Below are positions 1 to 13,400 of a stretch of DNA of 64,000 nt, piece after piece. A program made the position numbers and the translations under genes. The notes under the pieces are model-generated. The model was not told the origin of the DNA. It ran no database searches and was given only the letters and a program-made list of their open reading frames with translations. Location: NCBI GenBank assembly GCA_025267735.1, contig CM046297.1, forward strand, positions 15,278,011-15,342,010. The letters are read 5' to 3'. Source of the stretch: Mactra quadrangularis (taxonomy: Eukaryota; Mollusca; Bivalvia; Venerida; Mactridae). The number at the start of each line of letters is the position of its first letter. Positions within the stretch are counted from its first letter, which is position 1.

Positions 1-1337
1 TAGCTCAAATCTTATCAACAAAATTACAGACAGACAAAAAACAGAGTAGGTCAACAGGAACATAACAATACAAAGATCTTTCTAGATATAAGAGAAAATT
101 GTAGCAGAGCACAAATTATTTGTACTGAATAATAATGTTGTACCAGTATAAAAGTGTTCTGATTATTTACTTTTAGTGGCTTGGGGTTTTCCCATGTTAA
201 GTAGCGGAAAGTAGCAAATCCTCATCAAAATCTGCATTTGGAACTACCTTGGCAATCTTCTAAACAGATAAACATCCGATATCATAAGGTCAAAAAGTAG
301 ATCTAGGAATTTGGTTTCTGTGGTAACATAGTCTGAACTACACAGAAGTATGATTTGTGAGACATTGTACTGATGAAATGATGTGATAAAGAGTGTAACA
401 ATGTCATTATTAAATGTTGACATAAAAATGACAGTCGCTGGACCTCATAACCTGATTGTACTCCTACTACGTCTGATTTCCAAGGTATATCTTTGTAGAT
501 GATCGCCGAGGTTGTTCTGAATGCAAAATCTGCTAATGACGATCACATAAGGCGGAGCCTAAGTAAAAAATCTTAAATTTCCGGGAGAATTCAAGTCTAC
601 AGAAAATTTACACCCATGATAATCTGACATGTAAAACTTGCATGGCAAATGCACCAAATCAGTTTTGATGTTGATTGTATTTTAAAATGTAACATGTACC
701 AATAACTAAATAAGTTGGATAATTAATTTCAAAATTTTCAACTCTTTGCCAGAATATGCTTATCTTATTGATAGTTTTTCCACCGTAAGAAGGAAAACCC
801 CACTATTTTCAATTTTTGATTGAAGGGTATGACAAGGGAAAACCTGAATTGTGAATTTGAAGTCACACAAGGTAAAAACATTGGACCATGGACTCCATCA
901 CCATGTGAAGTTTTAACTCAAGTAGTACATAATTACAACATCAACAAAACAGTAAAGAATAAAAAAGTGCATGTTTATATGCACTGACTAAGTCCAAATT
1001 TATAAACCTGCCTCTTTGCATACATTAAAGAATAAAACATTAACAGACATGGTTTGTTATAAATTTTATTCAACTGTCAGAGGCACATACATAAATCCTT
1101 ATTGATAGCGAGTACTGAAATGCTGTCTTGAGTATGATTTAAATCAGCAGGGTTAATTTATGTGCCACTGAAAGTTGAATAAAATCTATATTGCTTTATA
1201 AAACACAATCTATGTAAGCTATGCAGTCATTGATGTGATAAAGCTAAAAGCACACATAAGGGTAGATAAATAAATTTCAACAATATAATTGAACATAAAA
1301 ACACCACAGTTACAATAATTTTACATGACAATATAAT
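1..1337. other. Noncoding AT-rich DNA with one palindromic MITE
   Basis: No open frame of credible length or coding character is seen. The only structure is an inverted-repeat element at about 1068-1187, listed separately. Confidence 0.6.
1068..1187. repeat. Small palindromic MITE (family also at 35.3 and 36.1 kb)
   Basis: The left arm at 1068-1100 (attttattcaactgtcag...) and the right arm at 1159-1187 (...gaaagttgaataaaat) are imperfect reverse complements. Relatives carrying 'gccactgacagttgaataaa' or a close variant occur at about 35335-35395 and 36120-36195, so this is a family and not a chance hairpin. I see no coding capacity and cannot assign a superfamily. Confidence 0.55.
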
Positions 1338-1740
1338 CAGGGCTGTCAACAAGGAAGATTAAAATCAGCTGAAAACCCTTTTTTTATCTCAACTCAAGTT
1401 CATCTGAGTGAATTAAATTGCCTGGAATGGCTATTGCTCTATTTTCTGTATTTTAACTATCATGTACAGTCAAAATTGAATGTTAGCCACAGTACGAGAC
1501 AATGAAAGACAACCTAGAAATGATTTATTCAGTTAAAAATGTCAACCTCTGCTAAAAAATGGTCAATTTCGATCCATTGTTACTTTCGTGGAATAAATTT
1601 ATTAAACCACTAGTTAGATGACTCTATTTATTTAACATGTCAAAGTATCAGCTAAATTGATCTCTTTACTTTAAAGATAATCTATATTCTGTACACGGGA
1701 GGCAAAAATTAGCCAATCTGCCTGATGTTTGACAGCCCTG
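1338..1740. mobile_element. Putative hAT-type MITE, about 400 bp
   Basis: The ends are CAGGGCTGTCAAC on the left and its near reverse complement GTTTGACAGCCCTG on the right. CAGGGCTG-type termini are typical of hAT elements. The interior is AT-rich and noncoding. An 8-bp target duplication is not clean (aatataat on the left, tatagata on the right), so the boundaries or the age are uncertain. Confidence 0.6.
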
Positions 1741-2439
1741 TATAGATATAATATTATATTATTATTCACAATAGTTCATACATTCAAATCTTACCCATTC
1801 CTATACATTTATAATTTTCAGTGAAGCAGCTAATGGATAATAAAAATAGCAATCTTGGTGAGTAAAGCATAGGTAAATTTATAGCAATCATTCTAAGGGC
1901 TTGAAATTATGACCACAACATCATGTACAGTTCCTCTTCAGATCTTGCACCAAAGTCCCTCTGAGACAGCATTTCACAACTTGCATTGGCTAATATGACA
2001 AGTGCATAAGTAACAGAGAAATCAAAGACCTCTGTGACCAAACAAAAGTGTTTGGATTCTATAGGTTTCAGAATTTGTTTTTAAATTTTCAATATGGTGT
2101 CAACATTCATAAATCAAATTCTGAGTAATCGGGGTTCCTGCAAGGTTACTATGAGTTGTGATTATAATTAAAAACCATGATTTGAAAAAGCAGCACACAA
2201 CATACAATGAATATAAATAATCAAGATATGTATTATAAGATATATGATATCATTATGATAATAACTGATTGCGATAAGTTCTAGTATTGTGTGTATAATT
2301 TATACTTCAGAATGAAATATGAACAAGGCATTGCTGGCTGAAAAATAATAATGAATTGATATATCTGCCACATTTGATAAAAAAAACAAGATGTTAAAAA
2401 GTGGCATATAAAGTTATGGAAGCAAGAACTATGCTTAAT

Positions 2440-3665
2440 CTTGCCCCCCCCCATCTATTCCTAAATATAAGAGCCTACATTTTTCTGTTATGTAGTGTCT
2501 TAACGGATTGCTTCAAAAATGCATAGCAAAATTTTTTTTTTCAAAAAGTAAATGTGGGTCAAATCAGCACCAATCGATAAATAAAAGTATAGTTTTATTC
2601 ATTCCTTAAAGCAGAAAATAATATTCAGGTTTTAGGCTTAAGAAAACATCTAATTACTTTTTCTACTATCCAGGGTTGTCACTGCTGTCATCCTTTTAGA
2701 ACAGAATTCATGTTGGTAAATGAAGTTTCGCCTCATTTAAACAATTTTTTTTCTATCCAGAGTAGTCATTCTTACAACCAACACTGTCAATATTATATAT
2801 GGTCCATCAATTCTTACAAATACAGTGACCCAATTTAAATTCGGATTGCCTTGGTGATTATGCCATGGTCATTGCGGCAAACTGAAAGTACTTGTCAATG
2901 AAAGAGTTTAAATGAATTAATTGACTGTCTTAGGTTAGAAATTGCATTAATTATACTTTTATCATGTCACATTCATGTGTATTTTTCATTTATCTTTCCA
3001 TTGGTGAATCATTTTAAAATGAATTTTTTGTTGTTTTTTTTTAACGAGTAGAACTAGGGCTGCGGCAAGTATTCGAGTACTCTGGTATTCGCGATCCCGA
3101 CCAGAAAGTCTAGTATGAATATTCGTCATGTCCAAATTCGTCGGTTGCGATCTTTTTTTCGGAAAAATGAAAGAACATTTTCAGCTTAATTATGACTGAA
3201 AACGAATCGGACTTCTGATGTAAACTTAAATTTATGTAGGGACCGAACAATCTTGTGTCAAAATTTGATTGATACACATATAAACAAAAATGTTATCACT
3301 GAAAATGCCCATAAAAGCCTGGTAATAGACATATATTTGGAACACATGGTTTTCCTTATAGTAAAAACTCTTGTAATCTTCACTAACTTTTGTATTACAT
3401 GAGATATGCATGTTTCTCCATTATCAAGTGATTCGTGGTTTGATTCGTGAATCGCTACACATGAATCATGGTTCGGATCGGATTGCCACTTGAAAAACGA
3501 TCCACAGCCCTAAGTAGAACGTTCAGACCTGAATCGATGTCTGTACGCTATATATTTTACTATGCATTTTTGAAACAATCCGTTAAGACCCTACGTAAAA
3601 GAAAATGTCCAAATGATAAAAAGTTACGTAGGGTATTATTTTTAGGAGACTACCCCCCCCCCACA
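2440..3665. repeat. Inverted-repeat (foldback/MITE) element split by a nested hAT MITE
   Basis: About 2480-2530 and the reverse complement of about 3555-3612 match over some 50 bp, sharing 'gtcttaacggatt' and 'tcaaaaatgcatag'. Both arms are bordered on the outside by C runs (about 2442 and 3653). The interval includes the hAT MITE at 3055-3512, so the older element was interrupted by the younger one. No reading frame is seen. Confidence 0.6.
3047..3520. mobile_element. hAT-type MITE with 8-bp target-site duplication
   Basis: The element proper runs 3055-3512. It starts TAGGGCTGcGG and ends CCaCAGCCCTA, an inverted terminal repeat of about 11 bp. It is flanked by the perfect direct repeat AGTAGAAC at 3047-3054 and 3513-3520. 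An 8-bp duplication with a (C/T)AGGGCTG terminus is the hAT signature. The 458-bp interior is noncoding, so it is a non-autonomous copy. Confidence 0.85.
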
Positions 3666-5159
3666 TCCCAGCATTATTCTAAGCTCTAATCTTAAAACAT
3701 ATCCAAAAAGGAACAACAGAATAAACCATAGTCAATCTTGAAATTAAAATTTGAACAGAGGAACAAAATTTCTTCTCTGAGCACATATTTTGAACTTGAA
3801 AATATCATCAACTTCATAGCTAGAAATTAGAATGGAAAATGAAATATAGTCGGCTAGACAATTTTACCGACAGAAATGTGCAGTGCAAAGATCAGACTCA
3901 TAAACCGCACTTAAAATGTAAGGATAAATCTAACGTCACTGAATCAAAATAATTAAAAAAGTTACCATTCTCGTATCAACAAACAAGCGTTTTCTTTCTC
4001 CAAAATAAATTTACTTCATTTTGACATCTTCCTGATTTAGGCTGTATGACATTGTGCTCTCTATTTGAAGAGCTCTTCGTAGGAAATGGGAAAAGATAAA
4101 TCAGTCCGAACCAAAAACGTGTTTATGGTGCAGTGATCTCCCCTGAAATATGTACCACTAAACTTCAGTCAATCGGTACATATATGGTTCCACAAATGTC
4201 AAACACTTTTTGGAGGGTAGTAAATGTTCAAAAAGGTTGATTATTGATAAAATTGCAACAAATGGTCGATTAAGGAGTGGTTTGATCCAAAGAACAAAAT
4301 GATTAGTATGATTAGTATTATCAAGATCTGCTTTGATCTACCAGAGAAGTACATTATGTTCTATATATATATTCTATACGACATTGTATTATTATACATT
4401 GTATCAATGTCTTTGATTTTCAGTGAAAAAGTTTTTTAAAAATGTGAAGGGTCTTATATTAGATCTACTAAATGATTCATACCATTCAAAATGACATTAT
4501 CTGTGTCCTTCGAAACCCACACTCTGTCACACTGGGATCACATATTTGTAAAAATTGGAAACATTGTCGAATTAAAGTCGCCACTAAATGTACACAGTTA
4601 TAAATGAAATCAACTATTCTGGTTTCATTTTTATTTTATCATAATGTGGCAAGTCATCACTGAAACTAAAAAATTTTTTTTCGTCTGTTGTAAGGGAGAT
4701 AATTGTGCGTGGCAAAGTCTAGATAATTTCGAGTTATTTCCCTTTTCACTTATATTATTGTAAGGATTCAGTTCGGTTTGTAATGCGTTCTAAAACATAT
4801 TCCGTTGCTTCCAATTGACCCTTCCAATAGTAAAACATCAGTTATTTCTGCATCAACCGGAAAACACATTATTGAGTAGCTAAAAAATCGAAGGGATCAG
4901 ATCGGTTGGCTTCGAAACGGAATGTGTACATAGATACTAGATATGGTACCATTTGCGTTTTTATTACGTAGCTGATACCTCTTAATGTGAGCATTTAAAT
5001 CAACACTTACTAAATTTTCTTATTTTGTCACCAGTAATCATTAAATAAAAGAGCTATTCAAACAGTAATTATCAACTTACTAGAAGCTATGTCATTTATC
5101 CATTTTTTTCAGACCATCGAGTCTTGAGAAAAAAATAGAACAAAATTCTGATGAAGATA
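3661..5159. other. Noncoding AT-rich stretch
   Basis: I see no gene, no tandem array and no clear element boundary here. The short open frames are stop-bounded noise. Confidence 0.55.
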
Positions 5160-5331
5160 CAGTAAAGTTCCGTTATAATGACCACAATTGTTATTGCTAA
5201 ACCATACAAGTTTTGACAAGTTTTAAGTCCCAAATGCTTAATTTGAAAATTAAAAAAAATCCCTATAGCGAGACCAATCCGTAATAAAGACCGTCAATTT
5301 GATGGTCCTAAACTGGTGGAACTTTACTGTA
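5158..5331. mobile_element. Pogo/Tigger-like MITE with TA duplication
   Basis: The element 5160-5329 begins CAGTAAAGTTCC and ends GGAACTTTACTG, a perfect 12-bp terminal inverted repeat. TA dinucleotides flank it at 5158-5159 and 5330-5331. TA target duplications and CAGT ends are typical of Tc1/mariner elements, in particular the pogo/Tigger branch. The 170-bp interior is noncoding. Confidence 0.8.
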
Positions 5332-6573
5332 GCATCTAATTGACTACTAATCAAATGTTGATTTACCGCGTATTATCAAATAAAAAATAAATAAACAAAC
5401 AAGCATTTAATATTTCTACAAAAAATGCCAACATTTTCTAATTCCGACAGCGCCGTGTTTTTTATTTACATACATGTATACTATTTCATGTTGACCAGTT
5501 ACCTGGCCATAGGTAAATATATAAGAGGATATCATAATTAAGAAGTATACGTACATAGATACAAGTGCTACTGAGATCTTGATTGCCTGATAGTCTGCGA
5601 GGCCTCGTGGAGAGAGAGAGGTGATATGATGAACGCTAGTAGAATCTAGTCACGTGTTAATGTTCGGAATTTTATTTTACTCAGTGTACATGTCTCCCTT
5701 GTATTTCGTGAATAAAGTCATTGGATTTCGTTTTTAATTGTGCAGACCAATCGGCACTATGAAGAAACTGGCGCTAAGCTTATTCAAGGTAAATTATTTT
5801 TATTTAGTTTTGCCTCCACACTTTGAATTGATTAATTGTATTTTGTGTGACGCACATTTGCATGTATCATTGACAATATAAAATGTCACGCCCTATCTAA
5901 GTCACTTACTCGGTAAGTTTTTTACTTAGGATGATTGTTTACTGGTACTTTTGATCTTGAAAAAGAACTACAAAAACTTAAGATTAACCAAGGAATTTAA
6001 ACTATTCGTAAAATTGCAGGATGGGCTAAGTGTATCAAATGAGATTTGATCAGTTTTGAATGCTAACAGTCAACAAGGTTCTGGAGCAGAACCAAACGCT
6101 TGACTGCTCGCGCATGGGGCCACCACACTGGCATAAAACATTAAAATGTTGGTCGCCCAGAATTTACTTAAAATTACAATTATACTTTCGTTTGTCCCTT
6201 TAAAATGATCACAGTACTTTAAATAACATTATTATGCTAAAATTGATTGATGGACAATCCGATGTTCAAAATGTCTTGTTCGCGTATTTTCATATAATGA
6301 ATGCATGATAAAAGTACCTGAATCTGAAACAAACTAAATGAAACCAACATGTAGTCTCATTTTCGATCGCCATCTAGCTGGGCCATCATTTAACTGTACA
6401 GATTGGTTGCCATGGACGATATGGCGAGTGCTATTTTAGGGCCATGGGTAGCATATTAACAAAACTTTTACCATAATATAACTGCATGTATGTACAATAT
6501 AGTAAATAATATTCACGTATAAAGTCGGTAGTGAGACATTTGATGATACGCCCCCTTCCCCTGTTATTTTAAT
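5332..6573. other. Noncoding stretch with one weak candidate mini-exon
   Basis: Mostly AT-rich sequence without credible frames. The one item of note is the exon-like segment at 5746-5788, given separately. Confidence 0.5.
5746..5788 (+). other. Weak candidate short exon
   Basis: A pyrimidine/T-rich tract ending in tgcag at 5745 is followed by an ATG at 5759. Ten codons are open to a GTAAAT donor at 5789, leaving phase 0. This phase would fit the phase-0 acceptor of the large exon at 55358. The segment is very short and such patterns arise by chance. There is no independent support. Confidence 0.15.
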
Positions 6574-6672
6574 TGTTAGTTGGGTTTAACGTCGTAGCGA
6601 CTCATTGGAGTCATTGCATCTAGCCTAGGTCATATCACGGCGGTCAGTCAACCTGCTCACGGTTCCTTGAAG
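6574..6672 (-). repeat. Fragment of SINE family B (reverse orientation)
   Basis: It contains 'ttgggtttaacgtcgtagcg' followed by diverged body sequence that resembles the copies at about 36640-36820 and 55160-55295. The shared part is the 'gctacgNcgttaaaccc' tail read on the minus strand. Confidence 0.55.
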
Positions 6673-8726
6673 TAAGGAAATACTCCTCTAATTTTGTATT
6701 ACATTCCATCTACTAAGAGAAGAAAACCTATCTACAACTACGAGATTGAGATACCCAGGCAAATCAAGTCCTGGAAACTTGTGTATGTAATACGTTGTGG
6801 AAATGTATACGGTCAGTGATAATTACAAGAACTTCCACTATCAGTATATAAGTACTGAATGTAAGAATTCTACAGCATTGAGGGGATGCTTGTTTCGTGT
6901 ATACATATTAATTATCACTGTAGCAATCCTAGCTGTAATAGTAGAAGACACAATACAGTGATACTTGAGATGTACAAACCCTTTGGAAATCATTTTCCTC
7001 TCATTTCCGAGTGTTATAACTTGGAGACACTTTTGTTGGTAATTTTTGATTGAAAACATCCAAGAACTTTAAGACTGTCCAGGGACATTTAAGCTGAGAG
7101 TGAACCGCTGAATTCAACGGTCCACTTGTATCAAGTACCGAACCCTTTAATAATTATTTCCCTCTGATTTCCGAGAATTTAGTACACAATAAATGAAGTA
7201 TTGTGAACACAAACTTTCTCTAAGGTGGGGGCAATCTACGGATCTAAGGATGATGTAATACTCGGGTGTTAACTGTATTATCTATGAACAATATTAATGG
7301 AATTGGAACCAGTAATGTAACATACGTATTATATCATGTATTTGTTTATCAACTAAGTAAATGTAATTTTTGGCAAAGTTTTTGTCTGTGACTACATGTA
7401 ATATGTCGAAGGTTCAAACCGTTTGTTTTCATCTCTATGTAAATACATATAATATCGTATATAGACTATCTTAGAGAAGCCATGGACAGGTTCAAAATCT
7501 GGAGCACCCGGGTCCCTCTTTTGAGCATTTTAATAATTGTCTTTGACCACCATGAATTGTTAAGAGGTTCATTTTTGATGAAATCTCCCGTTCATAACCA
7601 CCACTTTTCGACCATACAAAAGGTTGGCAACCTTTTGTTTTGTCGAAGAAAGCGGTGGATAAGGACGGTAGAGCGAATGCTATGGACTGTAAGGCGATTG
7701 TCTTAGGGCGTAAGAGTGGCTGCTATGGACTTAAGGGTGGTTGTTAAGAATATGTGAACGGGTGCTATGCATCTAGGAAGGGTTGCTTTAAAGCCCTTTG
7801 TTATAATTGTGTTGCTTAGGTTCGATACAAAATATTCTTGCCAAGTGCGACGTTAAGCGCCAAGGTTGAGACATTCAGAGTCAGTTGACTTTAGTGCGAC
7901 AGTTATTGTCAGGACGATGGCGACGGTTAGCTATGATTGCGAAATTTGGCGTCGGTGTTGCGACGTTAAGCGGCGTTGCGACATTTAGCAGCGCTAACCG
8001 TTCTTTGACCAACACGAGGACAGATTTTAAATGAATGTATGCCAAATTTGATTATTTTTCGTAAAGTATTATATAAACTAATTGATAACTGAGAAAAAAT
8101 CTTATGATAACTAGAGACTAGAAATCATAGCAGCGGAGATAAATTCACGTGGCCGTGTATTAGAAAGAGGTGAATTTTCCCGCGGTTTTAAGGTCTCGTA
8201 AAACAGGTTTTATTCGGATTTCCTCAGCTTTTATCATAACATCTGCTGTAGAGATATGATTTTTATTTTAGTTAAAAATTCTTTATCTCATATTCCATCT
8301 CTAAACATTTCCTGTATTTTGTAATTTAATTTTGACATAAAGAACTTATTTTCACAAAAAGTATGATAAACTATTTTTTTTATTTGAGTTCGAAATATTC
8401 AAAAGATACAGTGTGCTTCGTTAAATACCGAGTTTGTTAAATACAATTAATGTAGTTCGAATGTATAAATTCTATAATTCGGAAATGATATTTGTTCGAG
8501 AGTGATGTACTGTCTTTTGCCCGTGGCACAGTCGACGACGCCCAGGATTTCAAAAATTGCATCCCTAAAGGGGCAATCTCCGTAAACAGATATCCTGTAG
8601 CGAATTAGCGAGTAAGTGCGCGGAAAATTTTAGATCGGGTTTTAATCAGATTGCTAAAGGGGTTACTGGTTCGAGCCACACGCGGACTGGTTTTACACTT
8701 CCATGAAATTTTGACAATACAGTGTA
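6673..8726. other. Noncoding DNA with degenerate duplications
   Basis: A loosely repeated block 'aaccctttNNNaat...tttccgag' occurs at about 6975-7015 and 7138-7178. A GC-richer region at about 7640-7995 has degenerate repeats built on 'gcgacgttaagcg' and 'gctatggac'. No supported gene. Confidence 0.5.
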
Positions 8727-8797
8727 ACCTCTGCAGAGCAACTTTCGGCGGAGTTTGAAAAAAGTGCCGCTCTGCAGAGGTGTTGCTCTGCAGAGGT
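8727..8797. repeat. 71-bp palindromic element with CTCTGCAGAG cores
   Basis: ACCTCTGCAGAGCAAC at 8727-8742 is the exact reverse complement of GTTGCTCTGCAGAGGT at 8782-8797. A third CTCTGCAGAGG lies in between, at 8770-8780. A diverged version (gttgctctgcagttgctcggcagagg) lies near 44372-44399. It looks like a small MITE terminus or a foldback sequence. Confidence 0.55.
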
Positions 8798-9021
8798 AGA
8801 TTTTTTACCGTTCACGAAAAACGTCCGTTTTCGGTACGGAAAACTGGTCGTTATCCGCTCCGTAATGTAAATACATGTACAGTTATTAGTGGCGCTGATC
8901 GACATTAGTAAAAGCTTTAATATGATAACAAAGTTTTTTTTAAGATGTAATTTCATTTTCCTCCAAGAATAAGTTATATAGAGGGGTTATCTGTCACTTG
9001 AAAAAATAGGTAAATACAGAT

Positions 9022-9131
9022 GTACTGGTTATAGACAAAAGTCCAGGAAAGATAGGTTATGTCAGATTGCCTTCTAAAATGACCGTCCGATTTAGTTGAC
9101 ACGGCGTTTAGCCACCAAACGAAAACTATCA
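9022..9131 (+). repeat. 5'-truncated SINE A (tail part)
   Basis: This matches the 3' half of the SINE at 10200-10486: 'actggttatagacaa', 'gtccaggaaag', then 'gttgacacggcgtttagcc'. The tRNA-like head is missing, as expected for 5' truncation by reverse transcription. Confidence 0.7.
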
Positions 9132-10199
9132 AACAAAATAAATCGTCACTATCAAATTATACAGCCAACAAGGCTCTTGTCTCGTCTTCCAAATAAAGGA
9201 ATAAAAACTATACTATTTCAGCAAAAACTCCTAGTATTAGGTAAAAAGGAATAAAAAAACCAGTTGAGTTGCCATGGAAATTGGTACTACAGGAACATTT
9301 CATTAAGATAATACATGTAAGAGTGTACATGAACAATTGTATACATGTATTCATGCGTATGTTCTGTAAACATTTTATTTCATGTTTTGTGTTGCAGTAA
9401 TTAAGACCAGGTTGCTTGCACGCTCAATTAATTACTAATTAACCAGGCTGATTATATTAATTAGATCAAATCAATGTGAGCTCTACTTCTTGTCGTAATA
9501 TATGTTATCATCTAGTTGATATATTATCTGGGGCTTATCAGTTTATCGATGTCTGTGCAAACTAAAAATCCGCAAGGGTGATTCCCAGGCGAAGTCAGCT
9601 TTTGCAGGGGCATTGTGAACTCATTATAATTTAGGTCACGGAAACTGCCGTGTAGTTACGATTGCCGTGAGGGGACTATCCGATGAGTCACGTGACCCCT
9701 CAGACTTTTCAATTGTTGTCATTGATACGCCCCCACAATAAAGAAACAATAGTTAATTAACTTGTAAAAAGTGACCAAACAAACATCAAAATTTTGGGTA
9801 GAAAGTTGGATATTCTATTTTTTGTGTTCGACCTCTTCGCCCCACCCCCTGGGAAATCTATCTAGAACCGCCCCTGTGTTGTGGCAGACCTATCATCGAA
9901 TTAATCCGATTGACTGGCAGTAGTTCTCAGTTGTTCAAGATACCATCTTAATGTATTGGCAAGTTGGACCACTCACGTTGTTCGGTGGACTGATATGTAT
10001 GTACTTCCATTTATCTATGGGGTATCACCCTTGTTACATGTATATTACAAGTTCACTGGTTTCAACTAGGATCACGACTATATAGAGCTTGGTTGATATC
10101 AAGTTAACTGCCATAGTCAACGTACATGAACATTTTGTATACCCCTTGTCCCCTAAATATCATTGTTGAAATCTATCTGACTACATTACGTACACGAAA
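9132..10199. other. Noncoding stretch
   Basis: No gene is seen. A possible element with CAGGGGC / GCCCCTG ends (about 9605 and 9878) was considered and not accepted. Confidence 0.5.
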
Positions 10200-10486
10200 C
10201 CCGGGTCGATAGCGCAGTTGGTAGCGCGCCGGGATTTGGAATCTCGTGCCCGAGTGGGTACGAGTTCGAATCCCACCCGGGGAGGTTATACCCTTCAATG
10301 GAAATTTGACAATAATGTCGATTTTCCTCCATTGATTAGATAATATGGAGACGTTTCCGGCCTTGTGGAAGGGTAGGTGAGTACTGGTTATAGACAATGG
10401 TCCAGGAAAGCTAGGTTAGGTGCGCTGGACGCCGTAAAATGACCTAAGTTGTGTTGACACTGCGTTAACCCCAACAAATAAATAAA
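10200..10486 (+). mobile_element. tRNA-derived SINE, full-length (SINE A)
   Basis: The head (10200-10282) is tRNA-like. It has a 7-bp acceptor stem CCCGGGT/ACCCGGG, an A-box (tagcgcagttggtagcg), an anticodon-like arm (cggga-tttggaa-tctcg) and a B-box (gagttcgaatccc). A tRNA-unrelated body follows (…ggttatagacaatggtccagg…) with an AT-rich tail (aacaaataaataaat). The near-complete copy at 45047-45337 and truncated copies at 9022-9131 and 42210-42424 prove it is repetitive. The loop triplet TGG would suggest a tRNA-Pro ancestor, but the variable and T regions are rearranged, so this is only a guess. Confidence 0.85.
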
Positions 10487-13400
10487 TGTACACGACTGAC
10501 CCATAACTTATAAATTAATTTATAAAGGGTCGTCTTACGTTGTTTCCATTGTGTTGACGTAATTAGTAGCAGTGCTTTCTAAGTTTAATAAATTCGAAGG
10601 TGACATTCGTGCTAACTGAATTGTATAGAATATTCATGTATTTTGCTTGATTTCAACCAGGGTCTCTAGTCACGTGACCTACAACAACAACTAATGAGAC
10701 AAACCAAAATGTTTTTGACGATTTCAAATGCATAATATGTTTAAATGAATATTTACTTGAAAGTACCCAATTGACCCAGAACAAAAAAGACTATACTCCC
10801 GGAACAAAATAGGAATGTACTATATTAGATGTATCAAGTTATCAACTACAGTTTGTGTAGCTTAATGTCTTCTATACTGTTAATGAAAGGGTAAATGCCG
10901 CATCTGCTGAAAATCAAAATGTGAAAAAGGGGTTTATAATGTTTTGGAAGTCAGAATTACAGTTTGAGCAAAAAACCAAAATCCTGTTTATGTAAACAAT
11001 ACCATGAACTAAACCACGACGGGGGTGCTCAGGGTGACAATAAAATGGTATACAGTATAAATTTTTATAAGTCTTAATACGAGTGTCTTGTTGGTGTTTT
11101 GGAAAAGCGTTCTACCATTAAAAGCATGATTGACTAAGAGGGTGGTGTTTTATCCGTCACACTATTTTTTATAGTTAAAATGAACTATACAACCTTTATT
11201 TTCAATACTGCCCTACCCTTGGAATGGATTGGTTTATTTTAATTTTTACTCAAGCACACAATGTTGTTTTGTACGAACTGTATTTGATGTAGAAGTGATG
11301 TAAAACGTACGTTATATCTCCTTTCACCAGCCCAATCATGTCTTCGAGTACCTGTATGATAAAAATCTCGTCAATTCTTGATAGCTGAGTGACAGTAATT
11401 TGTAAAAATGCCAAAAATATTATCTACGAAGACCTCTCACTCATATATCAACAAAATACAAAGTTTACTATATTATGTTTATTTATCGCCATTAACATCA
11501 GTTTTAATAAAATTTATATTTGTGGGTGGGGTAACTCGAACTTTTTAATGGTAAGCAAATTGGTTGGGTAACAAATAGGCACAAGTTCAATGATTAATTT
11601 TATTAAAAAAGGTGGTTTTACTAATAATAACAATGATTTATATATACTTATTGGGAGTAATATTAATCCATTTAGTTCAATGACTAATAAGTGGATGGGG
11701 TAACATGCAAAGACGACAATGATTAATTTTGTATTTAGCATAGTGCCTACATACTTAATGATTAGTATGTTGAGGGTAAGATTCTTTGTTTCGTTAATGG
11801 TAGGGATATTACTTAATTCATTCCAACGCACTAACGAGAGTTCTGCCAAAGAACGATGTATTTGTATGAAGGTACCCATGTTTTACAGGTTATACTGTAT
11901 TACTAATGGGTTCACAAGAATAAAACATAAATAAGACTAATGTCAGGTAGAACCATCAATACAGAATGTATATAAACAAGCCTTACTAATTAGTGGAAAC
12001 AATTAATCATATAATTATGACATACCTATACTTTATAGACTGTATATATCCTGTCTTATACTGGTAAGTTGAAGCAATACACCAATATTTCACTATGTCA
12101 GAGATACCGATAGCTTACGATTATAAAACGCACTTCAGTATAACACGCTCATACAAATAAGTGTCAGTGGTTGCTTCAAGTGTTACATATGTAATTTATT
12201 GGTTTCCAAACAAAGCAATAATAACAACAGCAAAAAGAAACCGTTGTACAAATTGTATTTTATGAAAAGCAACCTGGTGAAACGTTGACATAACAATTGT
12301 ACAATTCTAATTACTCGTTTTGTTTTTTACCTTTGTACTCAAATTATCACCAATCAATCCGGGGTTCTAATCTCAAACAAGACAAATGTTTCATGTCATA
12401 TCATTTTATGAACATTCGACTATGATTCTTTCGTGTAGGAAAAAGTTGATATGTCTATTATATGAACAACGGTTCTGTTTTAAGATTGAAAATATATTTA
12501 ATAATACAACATTTAGATAGAACAATAAAGCAATGTATGACAGCAGCCCAACTAACACCTCTTTCTCGTCAGTAGCCCAACACATACAATCCAAAACATC
12601 CGAACTTAACTGTCAATGTTTTGATTTAATCAGATTGCCATGCGTATTTCACAAGTGTTACGGTAACACCCTATGCTGTGCGATGGATTCCGAAACTTCA
12701 TATCCTCTGCAACCGTAAAATATCCTTTGAAATACGACAATAAATACAGAGTAAAAAGAGCAATTGATGTGCTGACATGGACAATTCATTGTTATTGTTA
12801 TTATTTTCATCAAGTTTTTGTTGATGTTGATAGTCACGGGACCACATGGTAATCACGTGATCATAAAATATGTCATGCACGTGCTAGATGTAATTGGAAT
12901 AATAATAATAAGAGTGTAATTTAGATTAGATAATAATATATTGCAAATTACCCATCTCTTTTATTGTAATTAATAATAAGTGGTCATAAATTAACTAATT
13001 CTTATGAAGGTGTGTTTGACTAATAGTTTTTACATTTTTCTATTCCCTTCTACATAACATACTTAGTTTTATGATTATTTTATAGTTTTTTTTCTAAAGA
13101 TAATTGGCAATGGTGGTTTGGCATGTGCTGTATAAATGAACCTGCTTCAATGAATACTCTAACTTTTGAGGTAAATGTATCTAACTATATATAGCACAAC
13201 CAACAAATCTTAAAGACATCATTCTGCCATCTCAAAGATTGATACTACATAATAAAATGTTTATTTGTGAAGTCTAATTTGAAGTGTCAAAGGATCGTAT
13301 CATCTCAAATTTTACCACGTGTTTTGAAAAGCCCAGAAATCTCTGATATTATTATGGCGTTTCTGAGAAGTCCAAATCATAAGAAAGAATCGGGATTTTC

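Noticed and set aside
9605..9878. hAT-like element with CAGGGGC...GCCCCTG ends
   Set aside because: Flanking 8-mers do not match and the inverted ends are only about 7 bp. Too weak.
11514..11879. 121-codon minus-strand ORF
   Set aside because: Overlaps other frames in a low-complexity AT-rich repeat, and has no motif or splice context.
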